Source of the DNA: Bufo bufo
Lineage: Eukaryota; Chordata; Amphibia; Anura; Bufonidae
NCBI RefSeq assembly: GCF_905171765.1
Contig: NC_053392.1
Location: 104,024,220-104,088,219 of the forward strand
DNA: 64,000 bases
Direction of reading: 5' to 3'
Translations under genes and position numbers: made by a program
Notes under the pieces: model-generated
The model's database searches: none
What the model was told of the DNA's origin: nothing
What the model saw: only the letters and a program-made list of their open reading frames with translations
In this document: positions 34,156 to 46,181 of the stretch, one piece after another
Position numbering within the stretch: position 1 is the first letter of the stretch
How the letters are laid out: every line of letters starts with the position of its first letter

Positions 34156-35340
34156 TAAGGGAGCATTTTTTGTACTGGCACATAAGGGGGCTTTTTTTTT
34201 TTTTACTTAGCGCACATTGTAAGGGAGCATTTTTTTGTACTGGCATACATTATAAGGAAGCATTTTTTGTACTGGCACACATTTTAAGGTGGCCACTATG
34301 GGTACATTTCTTTTACATGGGGCACTGATTATTTTTTTTTGTTCTACCACACATTATAAGAGAACACTTTTGTACTGGCACACATTGCAAAGGGTGATTA
34401 GTTTACTGGAAAATATTATAAGGGGTCATTTTTGTACTGACACACATTATAAGGGGGTATTTTTTGTACAGGCACACATTATAGGGGGAATTATCACTAC
34501 TGGGGGCACTATGGGGACATTATTACTATTGAGTGCATTGTTACCACATTGGTGGGACTTTTGGGAGGACTGTTACATTGGAAGGCACCCTGCTACAGTT
34601 TCAGCTTAGGGTACTTTCACACTAGCGTTTTTCTTTTCCGGCATAGAGTTCTGTCACATGAGCTCTATACCGGAAAAGAACTGATCAGGCATACCCCCAT
34701 GCATTCTGAATGGAGAGTAATCCGTTCAGGATGCATCAGGATGTCTTCAGTTCAGTCATTTTGACTGATCAGGCAAAAGATAAAACCGTAGCATGCTACG
34801 GTTTTATCTCCGGCGAAAAAAACTGAAGACTTGCCTGAATGCCGGATCCATAATTTTTCCCCATAGGAATGTATTAGTGCCGGATCCGGCATTCAAAATA
34901 CCGGAATGCCGGATCCGTCCTACCGGTCTGCGCATGCGCAGACCGAGAAAAATGTGAAAAAAGATAGAAAACGGATTCGTCTGTCCACATGACAAGCGGA
35001 GAGACGGATCCGTTCTTGCAATGCATTTGTGAGATGGATCCGCATCCGGATGCGTCTCACAAATGTTTTCAGTCACATCCAGATCGGCGGATCCGGCAGG
35101 CAGTTCCGACGCTGGAACTGCTTGCCGGATCACACTGCCGCAAGTGTGAAAATAGCCTTAGCACAATTATTTTTGGAGGACACTATGTTTATGGCACTAT
35201 AAGTTTGAGGGACACTATTTGTTGGGCACAGTTATTTTTTTACGGCACTGTGTGTCATTAATTATGGAAGGGAAACTATCTGTGTGGTAATAGTATTTTC
35301 AGGGGGATTATCTGTTTCTTCAGTATAGTATTGGGAAGCA
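34156..35340. repeat. ~40-bp minisatellite-like region interrupted by a MITE
   Basis: Degenerate units of the form TTTTTGTACTGGCACACATT and ATAAGGGAGCA run from 34156 to about 34560. After the MITE, related GGCACTAT / GGGACACTATTTG units resume at 35161-35340. The remaining 35341-35646 has no visible feature. Confidence 0.7.
34609..35157. mobile_element. Harbinger-type MITE, copy 3
   Basis: Left end GGGTACTTTCACACTAGCG and right end CAAGTGTGAAAATAGCC, with TTA on both sides (34606-34608 and 35158-35160). The inner left sequence (TTTTTCTTTTCCGGC, CATTCTGAATGGAGAGTAAT) matches, inverted, the right end of the 13-kb element. The right end (CTTGCCGGATC) resembles that element's left end. This MITE is therefore the closest simple relative of the giant element. 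Confidence 0.85.
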
Positions 35341-36004
35341 CAGTGGGCACAGTATTAGAGGTGGCAGGATGGGGTGTTTAAAAAGGTGGGGAGGAGGATG
35401 GAAAAGTAGTTGTCAAACTGCAGAGACAAAAGAGGGCTAAAAGTAATAATCATGGTGGTCTGGTCTGAATTGAGAAGATAAAGAAAGGGAATGTCTACAT
35501 CACAGGGCACATCATTGGATGTAAGAGGTATGTGGCACTGAATTACCCTGTATGTTTTATAGCTCTGTATGTAATGTTTTCCAGGTGGCTAGGTGTACCC
35601 TTGATGAGGGTGGTTGGATCTTACAGTGTCTACCAGAAAAACGATCTTAGGCTACTTTCACACTAGCGTTGTTTGAATCCGGCGTTCAATTCCATCACCG
35701 GAACTGCCCGCCGGATCCGGAAAAACGTGTGAAAACTGATTACATTTGAATCCTGATCAGGATTTTGATCACAATGAAAAAATGCATTGGAAAAAACGGA
35801 TCCGCCATTTATGGACTTTTAAAAAAAAAAAATCGGGTTTAACATGCAAAAGCCGGATCCGGTTTGATGGAACACACGGCACCGGATCCGGCGTTAATGC
35901 AAGTCAATGGGAAAAAGGCCGGATCCGGCGTTCAGTCAAAGTGTTCCGGATTTTTGGCCGGAACATCCTGAAGACATCCTGATGTACGGCATACATATTA
36001 GGAC

Positions 36005-36495
36005 ATCATCAGACATCATCCACAACTCCATCCTCCGTCAGGCAAAACTCCATCAGACCTCAGACAAAACTCCGTCCTCCCTCATACAAAACTCCGTCCT
36101 CCCTCAGGGAAAACTCCGTCGTCCCTCAGCCAAAACTCCGTCGTCCCTCAGCCAAAATTCCGTCGTCCCTCAGCCAAAACTCCGTCGTCCCTCAGCCAAA
36201 ACTCCGTCAGACATCAGCCAAAACTCCGTCAGACATCAGCCAAAACTCAGTCGTCCCTCAGCCAAAACTCCGTCAGACATCAGCCAAAACTCCGTCGTCC
36301 CTCAGCCAAAACTCCGTCGTCCCTCAGCCAAAACTCTGTCAGACATCAGCCAAAACTCCGTCGTCCCTCAGCCAAAACTCCGTCAGACATCAGCCAAAAC
36401 TCTGTCAGACATCAGCCAAAACTCTGTCAGACATCAGCCAAAACTCTGTCAGACATCAGCCAAAACTCCGTCAGACATCAGCCAAAACTTCGTCC
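36005..36495 (+). repeat. Satellite A, left arm (22-bp unit)
   Basis: About 22 copies of two alternating variants: CAGCCAAAACTCCGTC followed by GTCCCT or by AGACAT. The first and last copies read TCATACAAAACTCC or similar. Inverted counterpart at 47998-48800. Confidence 0.95.
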
Positions 36496-36684
36496 TCCCT
36501 AACTCAAAATATGCCCTACTACACACACTCTTCACCTGACAGAACTGCTAGCTGCTGGAGAGGCAAAGGACCTATGATGATGTCATGACCATGTGACGAG
36601 TCACGTGTGTGGGAGGGGTCAGATGTGCACAGCAGCTGGTAGAGTGTACAGAACTGTAGCCATCAAATAGAGCTCTGTACTAGA

Positions 36685-38390
36685 GATGTGTGTGTAACCT
36701 GCATGTAGCAGTGTTGTGTATTGTGTAGCAGAGCTGTATGTGTAACCTGCATGTAGCAGAGCGGTGTACTGTGTAGCAGAGCTGTATGTGTAACCTGCAT
36801 GTAGCAGAGCTGTGTACTGTGTAGCAGAGCTGTATGTGTAACCTGCATGTAGCAGTGCTGTGTACTGTGTAGCAGAGCTGTATGTGTAACTTGCATGTAG
36901 CAGAGCTGTGTACTGTGTAGCAGAGCTGTATGTGTACCCTGCATGTAGCAGAGCTGTGTACTGTGTAGCAGAGCTGTATTTGTAACCTGCATGTAGCAGA
37001 GCTGTATGTGTAACCTGCATGTAGCACAGCTGTGTACTGTGTAGCAGAGCTGTATTTGTAACCTGCATGTAGCAGAGCTGTATGTGTAACCTGCATGTAG
37101 CAGAGCTGTGTACTGTGTAGCAGAGCTGTATGTGTAACCTGCATGTAGCAGTGCTGTGTACTGTGTAGCAGAGCTGTATGTGTAACCTGCATGTAGCAGG
37201 GCTGTGTACTGTGTAGCAGAGCTGTATGTGTAACCTGCATGCAGCAGAGCTGTATGTGTAACCTGCATGAAGCAGAGCTGTTGGTGTAACCTGCATGAAG
37301 CAGAGCTGTTGGTGTAACCTGCATGTAGCAGAGCTGTGTACTGTGTAGCAGAGCTGTATGTGTAACCTGCATGTAGCAGAGCTGTATGTGTAACCTGCAT
37401 GTAGCAGTGCTGTGTACTGTGTAGCAGAGCTGTATGTGTAACCTGCATGTAGCAGAGCTGTATTTGTAACCTGCATGTAGCAGAGCTGTGTACTGTGTAG
37501 CAGAGATGTATGTGTAATCTGCATGTAGCAGAGCTGTATGTGTAACCTGCATGTAGCAGTGCTGTGTACTATGTAGCAGAGCTGTATGTGTAACCTGCAT
37601 GTAGCAGTGCTGTGTATTGTGTAGCAGAGCTGTATGTGTAACCTGCATGTAGCAGAGCTGCATGTGTACCCTGGATGTAGCAGAGCTGTGTACTGTGTAG
37701 CAGAGCTGTATGTGTAACCTGCATGTAGCAGAGCTGTGTACTGTGTAGCTGAGCTGTATGTGTACCCTGCATGTAGCAGAGCTGTGTACTGTGTAGAAGA
37801 GCTGTATGTGTAAACTGCATGTAGCAGAGCTGTATGTGTAACATGCATGTAGCATTGCTGTGTACTGTGTAGCAGAGCTGTATGTGTAACCTGCATGTAG
37901 CAGAGCTGTGTACTGTGTAGCAGAGCTGTATGTGTAACCTGTATATAGCAGAGCTGTATGTCTAACCTGCATGTAGCAGAGCTGTGTACTGTGTAGCAGA
38001 GCTGTATGTGTAAACTGCATGTAGCAGAGCTGTATGTTTAACCTGCATGTAGCAGTGCTGCGAACTGTGTAGCAGAGCTGTATGTATAACCTGCATGTAG
38101 CAGTGCTGTATGTGTACCCTGGCTGTAGCAGAGCTGTGTACTGTGTAGCAGAGCTGTATGTATAACCTGCATGTAGCAGTGCTGTGTACTGTGTAGCAGA
38201 GCTGTATGTGTAACCTGCATGTAGCAGAGCTGTGTACTGTGTAGCAGAGCTGTATGTGTAACCTGCATGTAACAGAGCTGTATGTGTAACCTGCATGTAG
38301 CAGGCTGTGTACTGTGTAGCAGAGCTGTATGTGTAACCTGCATGTAGTAGAGCTGTATGTTTAACCTGCATGTAGCAGTGCTGTGGGAAA
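36685..38390 (+). repeat. Satellite B, left arm (48-bp unit of 20 + 28 bp)
   Basis: Subunit 1 is TGTGTACTGTGTAGCAGAGC. Subunit 2 is TGTATGTGTAACCTGCATG followed by TAGCAGAGC. They alternate, with occasional doubled 28-bp subunits. 48 is a multiple of three, so several reading frames stay open for hundreds of codons. The array resumes at 39255-39800 after the CR1 insertion. Confidence 0.95.
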
Positions 38391-38392
38391 CG

Positions 38393-39258
38393 CCAAATGG
38401 AAAAGGATTTAGGAAAACTAGAAGAATGGTCAGAACTCTGGAAACTAAAATTTAATGTGGATAAGTGCAAGATAATGCACCTGGGGCGTAAAAACCCAAG
38501 GGCAGAATATAGAATATTTGACACAGTCCTGATCTCAGTATCTGAGGAAAGGGATTTAGGAGTAATTATTTCAGAAGACTTAAAGGTGGGAAGACAATGT
38601 AATAGAGCAGCACGAAATGCCAGCAGAATGCTTGGATGTATAGGGAGAGGTATAAGCAGTAGAAAGAGTGAAGTGCTTATGCCGCTGTACAGAACACTGG
38701 TGAGACCTCACTTGGAGTATTGTGCGCAGTACTGGAGGCCATATCTCCAGAAGGATATAGATACTCTAGAGAGAGTTCAGAGAAGAGCTACTAAACTAGT
38801 ACATGGATTGCAGGATAAAACTTACCAGGAAAGGTTAAAGGACCTTAATATGTATAGCTTGGAAGAAAGAAGAGACAGAGGGGATATGATAGAAACTTTT
38901 AAATACATAAAGGGAATCAACTCGGTAAAGGAAGAGAGCATATTTAAAAGAAGAAAAACTACCACAAGAGGACACAGTTTTAAATTAGAGGGGCAAAGGT
39001 TTAAAAGTAATATAAGGAAGTATTACTTTACTGAGAGAGTAGTGGATGCATGGAATAGCCTTCCTGCAGAAGTGGTATCTGCAAATACAGTGAAGGGGTT
39101 TAAGCATGCATGGGATAGGCATAAGGCCATCCTTCATATAAGATAGGGCCGGGGGCTATCCATAGTATTCAGTATATTGGGCAGACTAGATGGGCCAAAT
39201 GGTTCTTATCTGCCGACACATTCTATGTTTCTATGTTTCTATGTTTCTATGTTTCTGT
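38393..39258 (+). pseudogene. 5'-truncated CR1 LINE (end of ORF2 and 3' tail)
   Basis: A 249-codon open frame (38397-39146) is the C-terminal end of a CR1 reverse transcriptase ORF2. It has WSELWKLKFNVDKCKIMHLG, then LYRTLVRPHLEYCAQYW, then LERVQRRATKLV. After the stop come a short 3' UTR (GGGCAGACTAGATGGGCC) and a tail of 8-bp repeats (TTTCTATG)n at about 39220-39258, as in CR1 elements. It interrupts satellite B of the left arm only, so it inserted after the arms formed or was lost from the right arm. It belongs to a different CR1 subfamily from the copy at 41285. Confidence 0.9.
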
Positions 39259-39800
39259 GTACTGTGTAGCAGAGCTGTATGTGTAACCTGCATGTAGCAG
39301 AGCTGTATGTGTACCCTGGCTGTAGCAGTGCCGTGTACTGTGTAGTAGAGCTGTATGTGTAACCTGCATGTAGCAGTGCTGTGTACTGTGTAGCAGATCT
39401 GTATGTGTACCCTGCATGTAGCAGAGCTGTGTACTGTGTAGCAGAGCTGTATGTGTAACCTGCATGTAGCAGAGCTGTATGTTTAACCTGCATGTAGCAG
39501 TGCTGTGTACTGTGTAGTAGAGCTGTATGTGTAACCTGCATGTAGCAGAGCTGTATGTGTACCCTGGCTGTAGCAGAGCTGTGTACTATGTAGCAGAGCT
39601 GTATGTGTAACCTGCATGTAGCAGTGCTGTGTACTGTGTAGCAGATCTGTATGTGTACCCTGCATGTAGCAGAGCTGTGTACTGTGTAGCAGAGCTGTAT
39701 GTGTAACCTGCATGTAGCAGAGCTGTGTACTGTGTATATAGAGCAGTGTGTCTAACCGCATGTAGCAGGGCTGTGTACTGTGTTACAGAGATGTGTGTGT
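39255..39800 (+). repeat. Satellite B, left arm, inner block
   Basis: Continuation of the 20 + 28 bp satellite after the CR1 insertion, grading at about 39790 into the unique block that is inverted at 46596-46974. Confidence 0.9.
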
Positions 39801-40374
39801 AACCTGGGAACTATAAAAAAGTGTAAAAAAACCCCATAAAAATTCAGATCACCCCCCTTTTCCCAAAATGAAAATAAAAGAACTAAAAAAATACACATCA
39901 TGGGTTTCACAATGTGTATAAACACCCATTGTATAAAAATATATTCCCCATACGGCAAACAGCAAAAAAGAAAAAAAAAGAGTCCAAATGTCCGATTCGC
40001 CGTTTTTGGTCGCTTCATTTGCTACAAAAATTTAAATAAAAAGTGATCAAAAAGTCTTAAACACCCCAGAATGGTATCAGTGAAAAGTTCAGATTGCCCC
40101 TCAAATAATGAGCCCCCACCCAGCTCCGTACACATAATTGCTAAAAAGTTATAGGGCTCAAAATATGGCGACAAAAAAATTAATCAGATTTTTATTTTAT
40201 TTTTTTATCACTATTAAAACGCAAGAAAAACTATACATATAAGGTATCGCCGGATTCGATCTGACCTGTAGAATAAAAGTAAGTCAGTTTTATCGCACAT
40301 CGAATGTCGTAAATAAAAATCCTGTAAAACTGTGGTGGAATTGCTTTTTTTTTTTCAACAGGAAGAATCGGCAG

Positions 40375-41165
40375 TTTTACCATCTGAGAAAATAAAGAGC
40401 CTCATCCACAACTACCACAAAAGACTTCAAGCTGTCATTGATGTTAAAGGGGGCAATACATGGTATTAAGAACTGGGGTGTGTAAACTTCTGATCAGGGT
40501 CATTTGGGGAGTTTGTGTTGTGATTATGATTTATAAAGAGTAAACACAGTTGTTTGACATAAATGGCTTCAGCCGACCACTAACCATGAGCGAGAGACAA
40601 GTGTCCGTGTTATCATTCATATTCTCTGAACAATGGTTAAAGGGGTATTCCCATCATATTGATCACTGTTAAATCTGTTAATGATTTGACAGTGATCATT
40701 TTTCTAAATACATTTTATTACCCAATTCCCACCCTTTTTTAGAAAATAAGTCACCTCTTACCTGATGTTGTCTTTGGTCTCCCCTGGTTACGGCCACCTC
40801 TCCTGTTGAATCCCACCGGGCCGCGCAATGTCCTGAACACGCATGACGCCGCGCATGCGCCATGATGACTTCTTCCTGGCCAGTATAGTACAGAGCCGCG
40901 AACGCGCACTCCGACTCTATACTATACAGGCCAGGAATAAGTCACCATGGCACATGCGCGGCGGTGTGCGCGTTCAGGACATTGAGCGCCCCGGCCGGGA
41001 GAAAATCTTCAGTCTTCTGCGCAAGCACGGCCCGGCCGGGAGAAGAATCCAGGAAGTGAACGTCGCGCTCAAGAAAGGCAAGTATAAAAAAGTGAAGATG
41101 AGAATACCCCTTTAAGAAATCATAAGTTCTGCAAGGGTATGTAAACTTATCAGCACAACTGTAAG
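40375..41165 (+). pseudogene. Tc1/mariner 3' remnant, split by a MITE
   Basis: Codons 40383-40469 encode the last 28 residues of a Tc1-like transposase (SEKIKSLIHNYHKRLQAV, then IDVKGGNTWY and a stop). The 3' UTR follows, with the Tc1-style GGGGTGTGTAAACTTCTGAT. The far end resumes after the MITE as GGGTATGTAAACTTATCAGC at about 41136. No catalytic region remains. Confidence 0.7.
40641..41111. mobile_element. TTAA-flanked MITE (piggyBac-type)
   Basis: Ends AGGGGTATTCCCATC and, inverted, GAGAATACCCCT, with TTAA at both sides (40637-40640 and 41112-41115). The TTAA target suggests piggyBac. The interior is GC-rich and partly palindromic (CTGGCCAGTATAGTACAGAG against CTCTATACTATACAGGCCAG). It accounts for the unsupported ORF at 40843-41115. 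Confidence 0.75.
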
Positions 41166-41284
41166 TAGCTGTGTGATATAAATCTGTGGAATATGGGAAG
41201 CATAAGAGGATGTGCACCATAAATCCCATCTTTGTAAGGCCTTTGCACATGGCCGCTGTGTGCCTGTGGTTGTATTGTGGAAAA

Positions 41285-41915
41285 TTGAGCCACTTATACT
41301 CTTCAGAGCCTGCTCTTTCTGAGGCTTGCTCTACTAAGTGGCTTCTTATTAAGTGGAGTTAAAAAATAAGGAGTTCTAGAGCTGTGTGTGGTTTTGTGGG
41401 AGTGATTGCAGGTGGCTGAGTGTGGATTGCAGCAGAGATCATTGAAAGTTAAGTGTTTGTATTTTTGTACTTGCATTTAAAATCGTTTTTTTTTTTTTTT
41501 TTTCTCTGCTTAATTAAGGCGAGTGCCTGGGGCAACCAGGTGCTATAAATTGAGCCACTTATACTCTTCAGAGCCTGCTCTTTCTGAGGCTTGCTCTACT
41601 AAGTGGCTTCTTATTAAGTGGAGTTAAAAAATAAGGAGTTCTAGAGCTGTGTGTGGTTTTGTGGGAGTGATTGCAGGTGGCTGAGTGTGGATTGCAGCAG
41701 AGATCATTGAAAGTTAAGTGTTTGTATTTTTGTACTTGCATTTAAAATCGTTTTTTTTTTTTGTTTTTTTTCTCTGCTTAATTAAGGCGAGTGCCTGGGG
41801 CAACCAGGTGCTATAAATTGAGCCACTTATACTCTTCAGAGCCTGCTCTTTCTGAGGCTTGATCTACTAAGTGGCTTCTTATTAAGTGGAGTTAAAAAAT
41901 AAGGAGTTTAAGAAA
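41285..41915 (+). promoter_or_regulatory. CR1 5' monomers: ~265-bp tandem units
   Basis: Two full units (41285-41549 and 41550-41817) and a partial third are almost identical. Each starts TTGAGCCACTTATACTCTTC and ends with a poly-T run and GGGGCAACCAGGTGCTATAA. They lie upstream of CR1 ORF1. Tandem promoter monomers are well known for mouse L1; here they suggest a comparable promoter array. The length of the poly-T run is the main difference between units. Confidence 0.7.
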
Positions 41916-42059
41916 AGGAGTTTGGAAACTAAGGTTGGATATAATTTCCTTGTGTGTTGTTGGCTTAATTTTACGTGGTCCTTCAACTACAGCAGACAGG
42001 GTCTAAATCTAAATCATTTATACTGTTTTACTTTTTTACTGTTGTAATCCCCATTTAGT

Positions 42060-43043
42060 ATGTGTTGCACAATTTACAACGCAGTCCAGTGCACATCTTG
42101 CATGATGTATGCAGTCCTGGAACAGCCGTTCGAGGGTGTATATCTTTGTTCTAGATGTGAGCAAATTACCCGTTTGGAATCGCAGATCGAGTCTCTAAAT
42201 GGGCAAGTTGCAACACTGAGAGGCATTGATAATTTGCAAAAGAGTTTGCTTCTCACCGAGCAAGCACTCTTTGGGGTAGATGAGGGGGAGGGTGACAGAG
42301 AGGAGGCTGAGGAAAGTGAGGTAGCTAGCTGGGTAAAAGTTAGAAAGCGGGGTAGAGGGAAGAGTGCCAGGGAGGCTAGCCCTGATCTGACACACCCCAA
42401 CAAGTTTGCACGTTTGGCAGATGAGGGGGATGTCTGTCCGGGGACGGCACTGCTGCAGCCAGACACTTCCTCTGCCAGTCAGGGGAATGTCAGCTCCAGT
42501 AAGCAGGGAACCAGGAGAGCAGGGCAGGCCAGACAGGTGCTGGTAGTGGGAGACTCCATTATTAGGGGAACAGATAGGGAAATCTGTCACAAAGACCGTG
42601 ATCGCCGAACAGTGTGCTGTCTTCCTGGCGCTAGAGTTCGACACATCGCGGATCGGGTTGACAGATTACTGGGAGGGGCTGGAGACGATCCAGCGGTCAT
42701 GGTCCATATCGGAACCAATGACAAAGTTAGAGGTAGGTGGAGAGTCCTTAAAAATGATTTCAGGGATTTAGGTCAAAAGCTGAGGGCAAGGACCTCTAAG
42801 GTAGTATTTTCCGAAATACTGCCTGTACCACGAGCCACACAAGAAAGGCAATGGGAGATTAGGGAGATTAACAAGTGGCTCAAGAACTGGTGTAGGATGG
42901 AGGGGTTTGGGTTCCTGGAGAACTGGGCCGATTTTTCTATCGGCAACAGGCTCTATCGTAGGGACGGGCTGCACCTCAATGGGGAAGGGGCAGCTGTGCT
43001 GGGGAGAAAGATGGCTAGAAGGTTGGAGGAGTGTTTAAACTAG
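42060..43043 (+). CDS. CR1 LINE ORF1 protein (zinc finger + SGNH esterase)
   Basis: 327 residues. The N-terminus has a Cys-rich PHD-like finger (MCCTIYNAVQCTSCMMYAVL ... YLCSRCEQ), followed by a coiled coil (TRLESQIESLNGQVATL) and a basic, low-complexity linker. The C-terminal half is an SGNH/GDSL-type esterase domain: VVGDSIIRG with Ser at about 166, HIGTNDKVRG, and the catalytic pair DGLHLNGEG (D302, H305). Such ORF1 esterases are typical of the CR1/L3 group and are thought to act with the RNP or membranes. The ATG at 42060 is the first in frame, and the stop overlaps the ORF2 frame by 13 nt. It looks intact. Confidence 0.9.
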   Translation: MCCTIYNAVQCTSCMMYAVLEQPFEGVYLCSRCEQITRLESQIESLNGQVATLRGIDNLQKSLLLTEQALFGVDEGEGDREEAEESEVASWVKVRKRGRGKSAREASPDLTHPNKFARLADEGDVCPGTALLQPDTSSASQGNVSSSKQGTRRAGQARQVLVVGDSIIRGTDREICHKDRDRRTVCCLPGARVRHIADRVDRLLGGAGDDPAVMVHIGTNDKVRGRWRVLKNDFRDLGQKLRARTSKVVFSEILPVPRATQERQWEIREINKWLKNWCRMEGFGFLENWADFSIGNRLYRRDGLHLNGEGAAVLGRKMARRLEECLN

Positions 43044-45976
43044 GGACTGGGGGGGAGGGTAATTACGTTATAGGAGGGGAAGATAGTGCAGATAGAGACC
43101 GGGGGCAAGGTAATAAGAATGGGGGAGGAATGGAAGGAGGGACTAGAACAATTCAGAAGGAAAGGTGTAGGGTAAAAAATATACATAAACCTCTCAAATG
43201 TATGTATACTAATGCCAGAAGCCTGACTAATAAAACTGGTGAACTGGAATTAGTGATGTGTGAGGAGGACTATGACATAGTGGGAATAACTGAGACATGG
43301 CTGGATGATAGCTATGACTGGGCAGTTAATGTACAAGGTTACAGTCTGTTTAGAAAGGATCGTCAAAACCGGAGAGGGGGAGGGGTCTGCCTTTATATAA
43401 AGTCCTGTCTAAAGCCCACAGTCCGAGAAGATATAAGTGACGGACATGAACATGTGGAGTCACTATGGGTAGAGATACATGGAGCTAAAAACAACAATAA
43501 ATTACTAATAGGAGTTTACTATAAACCACCTAATATACCAGAGTCCACAGAAAATCTACTGCTAAACGAGATAGACGAGGCGGCAAATCATAATGAGGTG
43601 GTTATTATGGGGGACTTCAACTACCCAGATATAGACTGGGAAACTGAAACTTGTATATCTCATAAGGGAAACAGGTTCGTGGCTATAACCAAAGACAATT
43701 ACCTCTCCCAACTGGTTCAGGACCCGACTAGAGGGACGGCCATACTGGACTTAGTATTAACCAATAGACCTGACAGAACAACAGACGTGCAGGTCGGGGG
43801 ACACCTGGGAAATAGTGACCATAAAGTAATAACCTTCCAATTATCATTCAAAAGAGCGTTTCTACAGGGAGGAACAAAAATACCAAACTTCAAAAAAGCT
43901 AAATTTAGCCAACTAAGAGAGGCCATAGGCCAAACTAACTGGGACAAAGTCCTCACAAATACAGACACAAAATGGGATATCTTTAAAAACATTCTAAAAA
44001 CTCATTGTCAGAGGTACATATCGTATGGTAATAAAAGGTTAAGGAACAAAAAGAAACCAATGTGGATAAATAGAACTGTAAAGAAAGCAATAAATGACAA
44101 AAAGAAAGCATATAAAACACTAAAACAGGAGGGTTGCACGGAAGCACTGAAAAACTATAAGGAAAAAAATAGAACATGTAAAAAACAAATAAAAGCGGCC
44201 AAACTAGAGACCGAGAGATTAATTGCCAAAGAGAGTAAAACCAACCCTAAAATGTTCTTCAATTATATAAATGTTAAAAAGTATAAAGCTGAAGGTGTTG
44301 GCCCTTTAAAGAGTAATGAGGGGGGAGTCGCAGAGAGCGACGAGGAGAAAGCAAAGCTGTTAAATATTTTTTTCTCCGATGTATTCACTGAGGAAAATAA
44401 ATTGTCAGATGACATGCAGAATGCAAAAATAAATTCCCCATTAAAAGTGTCCTGTCTGACCCAGGAAGAAGTACATCAGCGGCTTAAAAAGATTAAAATA
44501 GACAAATCGCCAGGACCGGATGGCATACACCCCCGTATCCTAAAGGAATTAAGTAATGTCATAGCCAGACCCTTATTTCTGATTTTTGCAGACTCTATAC
44601 TGACAGGGAATGTCCCACAGGATTGGCGCGTGGAATATGTGGTGCCAATATTCAAAAAGGGACCAAAAACAGAGCCTGGAAACTATAGGCCGGTAAGTTT
44701 AACATCTGTTGTGGGTAAACTGTTTGAAGGTTTTCTGAGAGATGCTATATTAGAGCATCTCAACGGAAATAAGCAAATAACGCCATATCAGCATGGCTTT
44801 GTGAGGGATCGGTCATGTCAAACTAATTTAATCAGTTTCTATGAGGAGGTAAGTTCTAGACTTGACAGCGGCGAATCAATGGATGTCGTATATCTGGACT
44901 TCTCCAAAGCATTTGACACTGTACCGCATAAAAGGTTAGTATATAAAATGAGAATGCTCGGACTGGGAGAAAACATCTGTATGTGGGTAAGTAACTGGCT
45001 GAGTAAGAGAAAACAGAGGGTGGTTATTAACGGTACACATTCAGATTGGGTCACTGTCACTAGTGGGGTACCTCAGGGGTCAGTATTGGGCCCTATTCTC
45101 TTCAATATATTTATTAATGATCTTGTAGAAGGCTTGCATAGTAAAGTATCAATTTTCGCAGATGACACTAAACTGTGTAAAGTAATTTACACTGAAGAGG
45201 ACAGTATACTACTACAGAGGGATCTGGATAGATTGGAGGCTTGGGCAGATAAGTGGCAGATGAGGTTTAACACTGATAAATGTAAGGTTATGCACATGGG
45301 AAGGAAAAATGCAAGTCACCCGTACATACTAAATGGTAAAACACTCGGTAACACTGACATGGAAAAGGATCTGGGAATTTTAATAAACAGCAAACTAAAC
45401 AGCAAAAACCAGTGTCAGGCAGCTGCTGCCAAGGCCAACAAGATAATGGGTTGCATCAAAAGGGGCATAGATTCCCGTGATATGAACATAGTCCTACCAC
45501 TTTACAAATCGCTAGTCAGACCACACATGGAGTACTGTGTACAGTTCTGGGCTCCTGTAAACAAGGCAGACATAGCAGAGCTAGAGAGGGTTCAGAGGAG
45601 GGCAACTAAAGTAATAACTGGAATGGGGCAACTACAGTACCCTGAAAGATTATCAAAATTAGGGTTATTCACTTTAGAAAAAAGATGACTGAGGGGAGAT
45701 CTAATTAATATGTATAAATATATCAGGGGTCAGTACAGAGATCTATCCCATCAGCTATTTATCCCCAGGACTGTGACTGTGACGAGGGGACATCCTCTGC
45801 GTCTGGAGGAAAGAAGGTTTGTACACAAACATAGAAGAGGATTCTTTACGGTAAGAGCAGTGAGACTATGGAACTCTCTGCCTGAGGAGGTGGTGATGGT
45901 GAGTACAATAAAAGAATTCAAGAGGGGCCTGGATGTGTTTCTAGAGCGTAATAATATTACAGGCTATAGCTACTAG
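43031..45976 (+). CDS. CR1 LINE ORF2 (endonuclease-reverse transcriptase), one nonsense codon
   Basis: The frame opens at 43031 with GTG, so the true start is uncertain; the first in-frame ATG is about 35 codons in. Domains are: APE endonuclease (YTNARSLTNKTGELELV, ITETWLDD, VIMGDFNYPDIDW, SDHKVITF) over about residues 55-280; RT (KSPGPDGIHPRILKEL, VYLDFSKAFDTVPH, GVPQGSVLGPILFNIFINDL, FADDTKL with Asp 711-712); and the CR1 C-terminal region (YKSLVRPHMEYCVQFWAPV). A TGA at 45686-45688, in the context LEKR*LRGDL where the family has Arg, is best read as a CGA-to-TGA CpG mutation. The same frame then runs on to 45976. The element is otherwise nearly intact and recent. Confidence 0.9.
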
Positions 45977-46176
45977 AGAGGGGTCGTTGATCCAGGGAGT
46001 TATTCTGATTGGAGTCGGGAAGAAATTTTTTATTCCCCTAAAGTGGAGAAAATTGGCTTCTACCTCACAGGGTTTTTTGCCTTCCTCTGGATCAACTTGC
46101 AGGATAACAGGCCGAACTGGATGGACAAATGTCTTTTTTCGGCCTTATGTACTATGTTACTATGTTACTATGTTAC
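45977..46176 (+). other. CR1 3' UTR and terminal repeats
   Basis: A conserved-looking 3' UTR (GGGAAGAAATTTTTTATTCC, GGCCGAACTGGATGGAC) ends in (TATGTTAC)n repeats at about 46148-46176. Short 3' tandem repeats are how CR1/L2-group LINEs end. Confidence 0.85.
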
Positions 46177-46181
46177 ATACG

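Larger units (their letters stand above)
35984..40195 (+). repeat. Left arm of the giant inverted repeat
   Basis: Begins GTACGGCATACATATTAGGA, matched by the inverse at 48842. It ends near 40195, where AAATTAATCAGATTTTTATT still pairs with AATCTGATTTATTTATTTTT at about 46595. It is longer than the right arm because of a CR1 insertion and extra satellite copies. Confidence 0.85.

Noticed and set aside
36005..36495. CRISPR-like appearance of regularly spaced repeats
   Set aside because: The 22-bp units are directly adjacent with no unique spacers, there are no cas genes, and the context is a vertebrate transposon.
36619..38524. Long minus-strand ORFs (614, 425 and 261 codons) over satellite B
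   Set aside because: The 48-bp unit is a multiple of three, so several overlapping frames stay open together and translate the same repeat. No domain, no plausible start context, and the pattern stops where the array does.
40843..41115. 90-codon ORF near the Tc1 remnant
   Set aside because: It lies within the GC-rich palindromic part of the TTAA-flanked MITE and has no protein features.
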